Source: an uncultured Lachnospiraceae bacterium
GTDB lineage: Bacteria; Bacillota; Clostridia; Lachnospirales; Lachnospiraceae
Assembly (NCBI GenBank): GCA_910585765.1
Contig: CAJUES010000086.1
Span: 1-11,323 of the forward strand
Length of the DNA stretch: 11,323 bases
Reading direction: 5' to 3'
Position 1 is the first letter of the stretch; every line of letters starts with the position of its first letter. Shown here piece after piece: positions 1 through 6,973 of this stretch. Below the pieces are notes generated by a model, which saw only the letters and a program-made list of their open reading frames with translations, made no database searches and was not told where the DNA came from. The translations under genes were made by a program, and so were the position numbers.

Positions 1-182
1 ATAAATCCATATGGAAGAGTTATTTTTTTGATAGAACTTTCAACTCTCAAGTATTATGGAAAGGCAAACATTTTGACGGGACGATCAACGAATTGGGAAT
101 CGAGCGTATCGATTTATGTCGATCTAAATTTTTTAGTCAAATTCTAACCACGGTAAACGCAAGCTTTATGAATAAATTGTAA
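1..182 (+). CDS. 3' end of an unrecognised reading frame (possible gene remnant)
   Basis: A frame without stops runs in from the left edge (first whole codon at 3) and ends at TAA 180-182, giving about 59 residues. It contains the stretch GTINELGIERIDLCRSK and ends SFMNKL. No start codon lies in the window, so it would be the C-terminus of a longer protein. I recognise no family. The last 11 codons lie inside the inverted-repeat-bounded segment at 149-330, so its present C-terminus may have been created by that insertion. In an AT-rich stretch 59 open codons is only modest evidence for coding, and it could be a decayed gene or chance. Confidence 0.3.
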   Translation, partial: KSIWKSYFFDRTFNSQVLWKGKHFDGTINELGIERIDLCRSKFFSQILTTVNASFMNKL

Positions 183-240
183 ACTGCACATGTTGATGCA
201 ATATATAAAATCATTTTATTCTAATAGTCTTGCATTTGAC

Positions 241-257
241 AGGTATATTGTATACCT
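241..257. promoter_or_regulatory. Perfect palindrome, possible operator
   Basis: AGGTATA (241-247), spacer TTG, TATACCT (251-257) form a perfect 7-3-7 inverted repeat. It overlaps a possible -35 (TTGTAT, 248-253) whose -10 would be TATAAT at 270-275 with a 16-bp spacer. An odd-spaced TATAC-type palindrome of this size resembles operators of dimeric HTH repressors such as the GntR class, but no regulator is adjacent and the assignment is inference. Confidence 0.3.
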
Positions 258-275
258 TTTTGGGTTTTGTATAAT
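248..275 (+). promoter_or_regulatory. Possible promoter inside the inverted-repeat segment
   Basis: TTGTAT (248-253), a 16-bp spacer and an exact TATAAT (270-275). A TTGACA at 236-241 is also present but is 28 bp from this -10, too far to pair with it. If active, it reads toward yceD and would add to the consensus promoter at 350-378. The -35 is poor, so this is tentative. Confidence 0.3.
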
Positions 276-349
276 TTTCACAGAAAACATAGTTCATATT
301 TATTGAAAATGGAGACATGCGTTTACCGTAAAATTCTTACAAATTATGG

Positions 350-378
350 TTGACAAAGGGGAAACAGTTATGTATAAT
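350..378 (+). promoter_or_regulatory. Consensus sigma-A promoter for yceD-rpmF
   Basis: TTGACA at 350-355 and TATAAT at 373-378 are both exact consensus hexamers separated by the optimal 17 bp. Transcription would start around 385, giving a leader of only about 20 nt before the yceD ATG at 406. This leaves room for the Shine-Dalgarno (AGGAG, 395-399) but no riboswitch or leader peptide. Confidence 0.88.
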
Positions 379-405
379 AAATGAATGTGTGGATAGGAGT
401 CTACG

Positions 406-951
406 ATGTTAGTGAATTTGACAGATGTATTTACAAATGAAGGACAAGTGCAGGAGCTGGATGTGCCGTATGATGCGGATGCGTTTACGAATCATTTCGG
501 AACTTTTCAGATCAGGGAGAAGAGTCCCGTCGCGCTGAGGCTTTCTAATATAGGACGATCAAAGGCGCTGGTGCAGGGAAATGCACGTTTTACGTTTGCA
601 CTTGCCTGCGACAGATGCCTGCGGGATGTTGATTATACATTTGATTTATCCTTTGACAGCGTGGTCGTGTCGCCGGAGTATACGGATGGCGGCATGGAAT
701 GTAAGGATTCCGTGGATGATGAGGATTCTTCGGAGCTTATGGAAGGATATCACTTAAATGTGGATGAACTAATCAAAAATGAATTGCTGTTGAACTGGCC
801 ATTGAAGGTTCTGTGCCGGGAGGATTGCAGAGGGATCTGCAAGACGTGCGGCAGAAATCTGAACGACGGCGGATGCGGTTGTGATGATTTTGTGCCGGAT
901 CCCAGGATGGCGGCAATAAAAGATTTGTTTAATGCGAATAAGGAGGTGTAA
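406..951 (+). CDS. yceD: YceD/DUF177 family protein, 23S rRNA accumulation/L32-linked
   Basis: The 181-residue protein belongs to the YceD (DUF177) family, whose E. coli member is needed for normal accumulation of 23S rRNA and which is almost always encoded just before rpmF. Visible hallmarks are a CDRC motif (68-71) and a C-terminal cysteine cluster: CREDC (137-141), C145, C148, C157 and C159. These probably bind zinc, and the common DPRMAAIKDL ending follows. The start at 406 has AGGAG six bases upstream. The stop at 949-951 is three bases before the rpmF ATG, so translation is probably coupled. It is cytosolic. The exact biochemical role in Firmicutes is not known; an association with the 50S subunit or its assembly is inferred from the family and from the L32 neighbour. 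Confidence 0.9.
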   Translation: MLVNLTDVFTNEGQVQELDVPYDADAFTNHFGTFQIREKSPVALRLSNIGRSKALVQGNARFTFALACDRCLRDVDYTFDLSFDSVVVSPEYTDGGMECKDSVDDEDSSELMEGYHLNVDELIKNELLLNWPLKVLCREDCRGICKTCGRNLNDGGCGCDDFVPDPRMAAIKDLFNANKEV

Positions 952-953
952 CA

Positions 954-1133
954 ATGTCTATATGTCCAAAAAATAAATCTTCAAAAGGCAGAAGAGATAA
1001 GAGAAGAGCAAACTGGAAGATGAGCGCACCTACATTGGTAAAGTGCAGCAAGTGTGGCGCCTTGATGATGCCGCACAGAGTATGCAAGGCTTGCGGCTCA
1101 TACAATAAGAAAGAGATCATTGCGGCTGATTAG
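954..1133 (+). CDS. rpmF: 50S ribosomal protein L32 (bL32)
   Basis: A 59-residue protein beginning MSICPKNKSSKGRRDKRRAN, matching the N-terminal basic signature of bL32, which here reads KSSKGRRDKRR where other bacteria have KTSKARRDKRR. A zinc-ribbon follows with paired CxxC motifs at C31/C34 and C44/C47, the zinc-binding form of L32. The Shine-Dalgarno AAGGAGG (940-946) overlaps the end of yceD, with an 8-base spacer to the ATG. It is a structural component of the large ribosomal subunit near the peptidyl-transferase region. It is cotranscribed with yceD from the promoter at 350-378, and a strong terminator lies 37 bp downstream. Its length is normal for the family. Confidence 0.96.
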   Translation: MSICPKNKSSKGRRDKRRANWKMSAPTLVKCSKCGALMMPHRVCKACGSYNKKEIIAAD

Positions 1134-1170
1134 GAACTGCTTTATGAGATGGTTTCGACGCGAAATAAGG

Positions 1171-1212
1171 GGTGTAAAGTTTTATGGAACAGATAAAGCT
1201 TTGCACCTTTTT
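1171..1212 (+). terminator. Intrinsic terminator after rpmF
   Basis: Bases 1171-1185 pair with 1193-1207 (15 bp including two G-U pairs, starting GGTG/CACC) around a 7-base loop (1186-1192). TTTTT at 1208-1212 then follows. This closes the yceD-rpmF transcript. Confidence 0.85.
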
Positions 1213-1224
1213 ATTTGATTTCCC

Positions 1225-1253
1225 TTGATTTTTGGTGGTAGGTCTAGTATATT
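1225..1253 (+). promoter_or_regulatory. Probable sigma-A promoter for plsX-acpP
   Basis: TTGATT (1225-1230), 17-bp spacer, TATATT (1248-1253), placed between the rpmF terminator and plsX. A second TTGATT at 1215-1220 makes a short direct repeat just upstream. No clear lipid-regulator operator (FapR or FabT type) could be confirmed. Confidence 0.6.
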
Positions 1254-1286
1254 TATATAAGTATAGAACGATGGAGGAATATGGCA

Positions 1287-2300
1287 ATGGATGAGATGAC
1301 CAGAGTGGCAGTGGATGCCATGGGTGGTGATAATGCACCGGCAGAGATCGTGAAGGGTGCCGTGGAGGCCGTCAACGATAACAGCAAGATCAAGGTGTAT
1401 CTGACAGGCAGGGAAAAAGAGATCGAGAGGGAGCTTGGGCAGTACACTTATAATAAAGACCAGATCGAGATCGTAAATGCCACGGAGGTGATCGAGACAG
1501 CGGAACCTCCTGTGATGGCGATCAGAAAAAAGAAAGATTCCTCGATCGTGGTCGCACTGAATCTGGTGAAAAACGGGAAGTGCGATGCGTTTGTCTCGGC
1601 GGGAAGTTCCGGCGCTGTGCTCGTCGGCGGACAGCTGATCGTGGGGCGGATCAAAGGGATAGAGCGCCCGCCGCTCGCCCCGCTGATCCCGACGGAGACA
1701 GGCTGTGCCCTACTGATCGACTGCGGTGCCAATGTCGACGCCAGACCTTCCCATCTGGTTCAGTTCGCGAAGATGGGATCCGTGTATATGGAGAGCGTCG
1801 TGGGGATAGCAAATCCCAGGGTTGCGATCGTGAACATCGGCGCGGAGGAGGAGAAGGGGAATGCGCTCGTCAAAGAGACGTTCCCGATGCTCAAGAATTG
1901 TCCGGAGATCAATTTTATAGGAAGTATCGAGGCGAGGGACATTCCGACGGGATATGCGGATGTGATCGTATGTGAGGCGTTTGCGGGAAACATCATCTTG
2001 AAGCTGTATGAAGGTGTCGGAGCCACGCTGATCAAGAAAGTGAAGGCAGGCATGATGACGTCACTCCGGAGCAAGATCGGTGCACTTCTGGTCAAGCCCG
2101 CACTCAAGCAGACGCTGAAAGGTTTCAGCCTTGACGAGTACGGCGGAGCGCCGCTGCTTGGCTTGAATGGGCTTGTTGTCAAGACACATGGAAGTTCCAG
2201 GGCTGTCGAGATCAAAAATTCGATCCTGCAGTGCGTGACTTTTAAGGAACAGAAGATCAATCAGAAAATTAAGGATAAAGTGATCTTGAAAGATGAGTGA
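1287..2300 (+). CDS. plsX: Phosphate acyltransferase PlsX
   Basis: PlsX converts acyl-ACP and phosphate to acyl-phosphate, the acyl donor for PlsY in the first step of phosphatidic-acid synthesis; it is a peripheral membrane enzyme. The N-terminus carries the family hallmark VAVDAMGGDNAP, followed by a Rossmann-like core with SAGSSGAVLVGG, LIDCGANVDARP and GFSLDEYGGAPLLGLNG, all typical of PlsX. The length of 337-339 residues is normal. Three in-frame ATGs lie near the start. GGAGG at 1273-1277 is only 3 bases from the ATG at 1281 but 9 from the one at 1287, so 1287 is preferred. The gene overlaps the longest acpP frame by 8 bp. The plsX-acpP pairing is common in Firmicutes and supplies enzyme and acyl carrier together. 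Confidence 0.95.
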   Translation: MDEMTRVAVDAMGGDNAPAEIVKGAVEAVNDNSKIKVYLTGREKEIERELGQYTYNKDQIEIVNATEVIETAEPPVMAIRKKKDSSIVVALNLVKNGKCDAFVSAGSSGAVLVGGQLIVGRIKGIERPPLAPLIPTETGCALLIDCGANVDARPSHLVQFAKMGSVYMESVVGIANPRVAIVNIGAEEEKGNALVKETFPMLKNCPEINFIGSIEARDIPTGYADVIVCEAFAGNIILKLYEGVGATLIKKVKAGMMTSLRSKIGALLVKPALKQTLKGFSLDEYGGAPLLGLNGLVVKTHGSSRAVEIKNSILQCVTFKEQKINQKIKDKVILKDE

Positions 2301-2316
2301 GGAAGGATCTGATCAG

Positions 2317-2553
2317 ATGGAATTTGAGGCTTTGAAAAAGGTTGCGGCAGCCGTTTTGGGCATGGATCCGGACGAGATAGAGATGGATATGACTTTTCTT
2401 ACAGACTTGGGAGCCGATTCGCTGGATCTGTACCAGATTTTGAGAGGTGTGGAGGAGGAGACTGGTCGTCTGATACCGACAGAAGGTCTGGAAAAAATAA
2501 CAACAGTGCGCGAGGCTGTCGAATGGATCAAAAAAACAAGAAGCCCTTTGTAG
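2317..2553 (+). CDS. acpP: Acyl carrier protein
   Basis: Small acidic protein that carries acyl chains on a 4'-phosphopantetheine arm. The attachment site is Ser35 in the motif LGADSLD (31-37), preceded by the usual helix I and acidic loop (DPDEIEMDMTFLTD). Starting at 2317 gives 78 residues, the normal ACP length beginning MEFEALKKV. AGGAAGG lies at 2300-2306, 10 bases upstream. An alternative ATG at 2293 would give 86 residues and overlap plsX by 8 bp but has a poorer ribosome site. Helix II reads DSLDLYQILRGVEEE, with an arginine where the standard FAS ACP is mostly acidic or neutral. With no fab genes here, it may be the housekeeping ACP or a second paralogue. Confidence 0.9.
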   Translation: MEFEALKKVAAAVLGMDPDEIEMDMTFLTDLGADSLDLYQILRGVEEETGRLIPTEGLEKITTVREAVEWIKKTRSPL

Positions 2554-2563
2554 GGCTTTCTTT
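2541..2563 (+). terminator. Compact terminator overlapping the acpP stop
   Basis: AAGCCCT (2541-2547) pairs with AGGGCTT (2552-2558) around a 4-base loop. The acpP stop codon TAG (2551-2553) lies across loop and stem. TTTCTTT trails from 2557, giving a short but convincing intrinsic terminator. Its position may make termination sensitive to ribosomes finishing acpP. Confidence 0.7.
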
Positions 2564-2654
2564 ATGCACAGTCAAAGAGGTTCATTCCTTATGTGGCCGT
2601 GCGCATTGAACACAGTAAATGCATTTGACGTTCATTTTTTAGATAGGAGTAAAA

Positions 2655-3365
2655 ATGCGGAATATGAAAGAAGCCCTGCAGGAGCTGCAGGGAAAGATCG
2701 GATATCGTTTTCAGAACGAAGCGCTGTTGAAGCAGGCGCTGACACACAGTTCTTTTGCCAACGAGCAGAAGATCAACAAGCTGAATAATTATGAGAGACT
2801 GGAATTTCTGGGAGATGCCGTGCTGGAACTCGTCTCCAGTGAGTTTCTGTACAATGAAAATAAGGACATGCCTGAGGGACAGCTGACGAGGCTGCGCGCA
2901 TCGATGGTATGTGAGCCGGCGCTTGCCTACTGTGCGCGGGACATCCAGCTAAACACGTACATTCTGCTCGGCAAGGGCGAGGAGGCGACAGGGGGGAGAA
3001 CGAGAGATTCCATCATCTCCGATGTCATGGAGGCCGTGATCGGTGCGATCTTTCTTGACGGCGGCATTGAGAATGCCCAGCGATTCATCTACCGTTTCGT
3101 GCTGTCAGACCTGGAGGATAAGATATTATTCATGGACAGCAAGACGCTGCTGCAGGAGGAGATCCAGAGGAACAACACGGCACAGCTGCGGTATGAGCTG
3201 GTGGGGGAGACTGGTCCCGACCACGATAAACAGTTCAGTGTCAGGGCGTTCCTTGACGATAAGCTGATCGGATCCGGTGTGGGGAGGACGAAGAAGGCGG
3301 CGGAGCAGCAGGCGGCGTACGAGGCACTCAAGCGGTTAAAGGGCAGAAATAATGGCATGCGGTGA
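2655..3365 (+). CDS. rnc: Ribonuclease III
   Basis: RNase III cleaves double-stranded RNA, notably the rRNA precursor stems and structured mRNAs. The 236-residue protein has the catalytic RNase III domain (about 1-150) with the signature ERLEFLGDAVLE (from E47). The conserved acidic residues are E47, E50, D54 and, in SDVMEAVIGAIFLDGG, D123 and E126. A C-terminal dsRNA-binding domain (about 161-230) ends with the GRTKKAAEQQAAYEAL helix. AGGAG at 2645-2649 sits 5 bases before the ATG. It follows the acpP terminator by about 90 bp, and no convincing promoter is visible in that gap. The smc ATG is 8 bp after the stop, so rnc is cotranscribed with smc, a common arrangement in Firmicutes. Confidence 0.96.
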   Translation: MRNMKEALQELQGKIGYRFQNEALLKQALTHSSFANEQKINKLNNYERLEFLGDAVLELVSSEFLYNENKDMPEGQLTRLRASMVCEPALAYCARDIQLNTYILLGKGEEATGGRTRDSIISDVMEAVIGAIFLDGGIENAQRFIYRFVLSDLEDKILFMDSKTLLQEEIQRNNTAQLRYELVGETGPDHDKQFSVRAFLDDKLIGSGVGRTKKAAEQQAAYEALKRLKGRNNGMR

Positions 3366-3373
3366 GGTAAGGA

Positions 3374-6300
3374 ATGTATTTAAAGAGTATAGAGGTGCAG
3401 GGATTCAAATCCTTTGCAAATAAGATCGTGTTTCAGTTTCACCAGGGGATCACGGGCATTGTGGGACCCAACGGTTCCGGAAAGAGCAATGTCGCGGATG
3501 CGGTGCGGTGGGTGCTCGGCGAGCAGCGCATCAAGCAGCTGCGCGGGGAATCGATGCAGGATGTCATCTTTTCCGGCACGGAGCTCAGAAAGCCCCTGGG
3601 CTACGCGTATGTGGGCATCACCTTTGACAATGCGGATCACAAGCTTGCGATCGACTATCAGGAGGTGACGGTGGCGAGGCGTTTATATCGTTCAGGCGAA
3701 AGTGAGTACTCGATCAACGGCACTCCCTGTCGTTTGAAGGATGTAAACGAATTATTTTACGATACAGGTATTGGCAAGGAGGGCTATTCCATCATCGGTC
3801 AGGGACAGATCGAAAAGATCCTGAGCGGCAAGCCGGAGGAAAAGCGCGAGCTGTTTGACGAGGCGGCGGGCATCGTCAAGTTTAAGAAGCGCAAAGCCAC
3901 AGCACAGAAAAAACTCGAGGATGAGAAAAATAACCTGGTGCGCGTGTCAGATATTTTGAGTGAGCTTGAAAAACAGGTGGAACCTCTGGAAAAGCAGTCT
4001 GAGAAGGCAAAGGTATATCTGAGGAAGAAGGAAGAGCTCAAAGAGTACGATGTCAATGTGTTTTTGCTGGAGAACAAAAAACTGACGGAACAGCTGGAGG
4101 AGATCGAGGGCAAATACAGGATCGCCGAGGAGGATTACGGCAATACTACGAGACAGTATGACAGGATCAAGATTGAGTACGATGAGGTCGCGGCGCGCAT
4201 CGAGGCGCTGGACCAGGAGATCGAGCTGACCAGAAATACATTGACCGATGCGAGTGTCACACGCGGGAAGCTTGAAGGTGAGATCAATGTGTTGAGAGAG
4301 CAGATCAAGGGTGCGCACGGAAATGAACAGCATTTCCTCGACAGGATAGCAGCGATACAGGAGCAGATCGCCGTGAGGGAAGGCGAGCGCGCCAGGATTT
4401 TGGAGAGCAAGGCTGTGCTGGACGAGAAGGTGGCAGCGCTCGAGAGGGAGCGGAACGAGGCGAAAGGCCTGCTCTCCGAGGTTCAGCTGCATATCGAGGA
4501 ATTGAATGCCAGGATCGAGGATGATAAGAATCAGATCATCGCCATGCTGAACGAAAGGGCGACCATCAAATCAAAGATGAGCAGTTTTGACACGATGATG
4601 GAACAGCTGCGCATCAGAAAGGCGGAGCTGAACTCGAGGCTTTTGCGTGCCAGGAGCGACGAGGCGGAGCGCGATGCCGAGATCCAGGCGCTGCAGGAGG
4701 AATTTCAGCGCATCAACGACCGGATCGCTGCGGTCAATGCACATCTGGCAGAGATGGAGGAGCACAACAAGTCGTTTCGCGGGAGGCTGATACAGAAGGA
4801 TGACGAGATCCGCGAGAGCCAGGGGGCGTATCAGCGATGCCGCTCCCAGCTGGACACGATCTCCAACCTCACGGAGCGGTATGAGGGATATGGCAACAGT
4901 ATCCAGAAAGTCATGGAACAGAGGGAGCGCAACCGGGGGATCATCGGTGTTGTGGCGGATATCATCAAAGTGGATAAGGAGTACGAGACGGCGATCGAGA
5001 CGGCTCTTGGCGGCAGCATACAGAATATTGTCACGGAGGATGAGGAGACGGCAAAGACGATGATCGGTTTCTTGAAAAAAAATCGTTTTGGGCGCGCGAC
5101 CTTTCTGCCGCTGACCAGCATCACAAGGCCGCAGGAGTTTAAGATGCTCAATGTGCTGACGGAAAATGGTGTGATCGGGCTCGCCGATTCGCTGGTGCGC
5201 ACGGATGCAAAATACAGGAACGTGGCAAAGACCATGCTCGGCAGGATCGTGGTGATCGACAATGTCGACAATGCCGTGCGGATCGCAAAGAAATACAATT
5301 ACAGTGTCAGGATGGTCACGCTCGAAGGAGAACTGCTCGTGCCGGGCGGCGCGATCAGCGGAGGCGCTTTTAAGAATAACTCCAATCTGCTCGGACGAAG
5401 GCGGGAGATCGAGGAGCTGGAACAGAAGATGAGGGCGGCGAAGGAGAGGCTGGACGCCGCAAACGCGGATATCGAGAATATCAAAGCCGAGCGCAATCAT
5501 GTCAGAAAGATGATCGAGGAGGAGAAAGCTGTACTGCAGGAGCTGTTCATCAGGCAGAACACAGCCAGGATGAACGTTGTGACTGCCGAGGAGCGAAAAA
5601 ATGAGGCGGAGCAGGGCTTTGGGACACTGCAGGAAGAGCAGCAGGATATCGAGCGGAAAGTGGCGCAGATCCATGCGGACAAGGAGCAGACACTCAATGA
5701 CCTGAAAGCGTCAGAGGAGCACGAAAAGATCTTGGAACAGAATATCGCGGTGTTCCAGAAGGAGCTCGAGACGTATCGTATCGAGGAGTCCAGCAAGACC
5801 GGGATGGTCGGGGAACGGGATGTCGAGTACGAAAAAATGCTTCAGAAACAGGAGTTTGAGCAGACGAACCTGAACCGTATCGAGGGAGAGCTGGTGCGCA
5901 GCCAGGATGAACTGAGAGAGGTACAGACCAGCCTCGACAGCTGCCTGGAGGAGATCGAGAACAGACAGCGCAGTATCGAGGAGATCGAGCGGACGATCAG
6001 CGAATCACATACCACGCAATCCGAGGCGGAGACTGCGCTTAGGGAGCGTCAGAAGACAAAGGAAGAACTGTCGCAGAAGCAAAAGAATTTCTTTAGGACA
6101 AGAGAGGAGATGTCCGAGAAGAAAAATGCGCTGGACAAGGAAGTGTACCGACTGAACGCCCAGCGGGAAAAGCTGGAGGAGACAGTCGAGAACCAGATCA
6201 ATTACATGTGGAACGAGTATGAGATCACGCTGAACAACGCGGCTTCCATGCGGAACGAGGCGCTCAAAGATATTGCGGAGATGAAGCGGCAGATCGCTGC

Positions 6301-6967
6301 GATCAAGGACGAGATCAGGAAACTCGGCGATGTCAACGTCAATGCGATCGAGGACTACAGAGTCCTCATGGAGCGGTATACTTTTATGAAAAACCAGCAC
6401 GATGATCTGATCGAGGCAGAGAAGACGCTGGAGGGTATCATCGAAGAGCTGGACACTGCGATGCGCAGGCAGTTCGCGGAGAAGTTCGAGGAGATCAAGC
6501 GCGAGTTTGACAAGGTGTTCAAGGAGCTTTTTGGCGGGGGCAAGGGCACGCTGGATCTGATCGAGGATGAGGACATTCTCGAGGCGGGGATCCGCATCAT
6601 AGCACAGCCGCCAGGGAAAAAGCTGCAGAATATGATGCAGCTCTCCGGCGGCGAGAAGTCGTTCACGGCGATCGCCCTGCTTTTTGCCATCCAGAACCTG
6701 AAACCGTCGCCGTTCTGTCTGCTGGATGAGATCGAGGCGGCACTTGACGAGGGGAACGTGAGCCGGTTCGCAAAGTACCTGAACAAGCTGACCAAGGGGA
6801 CACAGTTTATCGTGATCACACACAGGCGCGGCACGATGGAGCAGGCAGACAGACTGTACGGTATCACAATGCAGGAAAAAGGCGTATCAACCCTTGTGAG
6901 TGTCAACCTGGTCGACAGCGAGGTGGACAAGTGGAGCCAGGACGAGAAGGAAAAGAAGGAGGCATAG
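3374..6967 (+). CDS. smc: Chromosome segregation protein SMC
   Basis: The ATPase subunit of the bacterial condensin SMC-ScpAB, which loads at parS sites and extrudes DNA loops to organise and separate chromosomes. The 1197-residue length is normal. The N-terminal head has Walker A GPNGSGKSN (31-39), and coiled coil I follows. The hinge domain runs from about GVVADIIK (525) to VPGGAISGG (about 665). Coiled coil II leads to the C-terminal head with the ABC signature LSGGEKS (1090-1096), Walker B FCLLDEIEAALDE (from 1114) and the late THRRGTME motif. All catalytic elements are intact. The ribosome site GAGG (3364-3367) overlaps the rnc stop. ftsY starts 6 bp after the stop. Long frames on the opposite strand are shadows of the Glu/Lys-rich coiled coils. 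Confidence 0.98.
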   Translation: MYLKSIEVQGFKSFANKIVFQFHQGITGIVGPNGSGKSNVADAVRWVLGEQRIKQLRGESMQDVIFSGTELRKPLGYAYVGITFDNADHKLAIDYQEVTVARRLYRSGESEYSINGTPCRLKDVNELFYDTGIGKEGYSIIGQGQIEKILSGKPEEKRELFDEAAGIVKFKKRKATAQKKLEDEKNNLVRVSDILSELEKQVEPLEKQSEKAKVYLRKKEELKEYDVNVFLLENKKLTEQLEEIEGKYRIAEEDYGNTTRQYDRIKIEYDEVAARIEALDQEIELTRNTLTDASVTRGKLEGEINVLREQIKGAHGNEQHFLDRIAAIQEQIAVREGERARILESKAVLDEKVAALERERNEAKGLLSEVQLHIEELNARIEDDKNQIIAMLNERATIKSKMSSFDTMMEQLRIRKAELNSRLLRARSDEAERDAEIQALQEEFQRINDRIAAVNAHLAEMEEHNKSFRGRLIQKDDEIRESQGAYQRCRSQLDTISNLTERYEGYGNSIQKVMEQRERNRGIIGVVADIIKVDKEYETAIETALGGSIQNIVTEDEETAKTMIGFLKKNRFGRATFLPLTSITRPQEFKMLNVLTENGVIGLADSLVRTDAKYRNVAKTMLGRIVVIDNVDNAVRIAKKYNYSVRMVTLEGELLVPGGAISGGAFKNNSNLLGRRREIEELEQKMRAAKERLDAANADIENIKAERNHVRKMIEEEKAVLQELFIRQNTARMNVVTAEERKNEAEQGFGTLQEEQQDIERKVAQIHADKEQTLNDLKASEEHEKILEQNIAVFQKELETYRIEESSKTGMVGERDVEYEKMLQKQEFEQTNLNRIEGELVRSQDELREVQTSLDSCLEEIENRQRSIEEIERTISESHTTQSEAETALRERQKTKEELSQKQKNFFRTREEMSEKKNALDKEVYRLNAQREKLEETVENQINYMWNEYEITLNNAASMRNEALKDIAEMKRQIAAIKDEIRKLGDVNVNAIEDYRVLMERYTFMKNQHDDLIEAEKTLEGIIEELDTAMRRQFAEKFEEIKREFDKVFKELFGGGKGTLDLIEDEDILEAGIRIIAQPPGKKLQNMMQLSGGEKSFTAIALLFAIQNLKPSPFCLLDEIEAALDEGNVSRFAKYLNKLTKGTQFIVITHRRGTMEQADRLYGITMQEKGVSTLVSVNLVDSEVDKWSQDEKEKKEA

Positions 6968-6973
6968 GATCAT

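Larger units (their letters stand above)
149..330. mobile_element. MITE-like or invertible segment with 12-bp terminal inverted repeats
   Basis: Seen directly: ACGGTAAACGCA at 150-161 is the exact reverse complement of TGCGTTTACCGT at 318-329. Just outside the arms lie AAATTCTAAC (139-148) and AAATTCTTAC (331-340), a direct repeat matching at 9 of 10 positions, each one base away from its arm. Further in, both arms continue with a shared AATAAAT after a 4-base offset. Terminal inverted repeats plus a flanking target duplication of about 9-10 bp is the plan of a miniature inverted-repeat transposable element. There is no transposase and no long ORF inside. An invertible promoter segment is the main alternative, and chance cannot be excluded from a single copy. 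Confidence 0.4.

Noticed and set aside
236..275. TTGACA (236-241) paired with TATAAT (270-275) as a promoter
   Set aside because: The spacer would be 28 bp, far from the 16-18 bp needed; only the weaker TTGTAT-16-TATAAT pairing is listed.
1213..1260. FapR or FabT operator near the plsX promoter
   Set aside because: The TTTGATT direct repeat and TAGGTCTAGTAT recall pieces of those motifs, but neither gives a proper full-length inverted repeat, so no operator is claimed.
1580..1975. 131-residue plus-strand frame inside plsX
   Set aside because: Out of frame with plsX, Arg/Cys-rich and without a ribosome site. The plsX motifs cover the same bases.
2564..2788. 74-residue frame between acpP and rnc
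   Set aside because: Starts within the tail of the acpP terminator, has no Shine-Dalgarno, and most of it overlaps the well-supported start of rnc in another frame.
4571..5674. 367-residue open frame on the minus strand, opposite smc
   Set aside because: It lies fully within smc, whose frame has all SMC motifs. The antisense frame is a by-product of GAG/AAG/CTG-rich coiled-coil codons and yields a Leu/His/Asp-rich sequence with no domain; other long antisense frames at 3947-4492 and 6005-6823 are the same.
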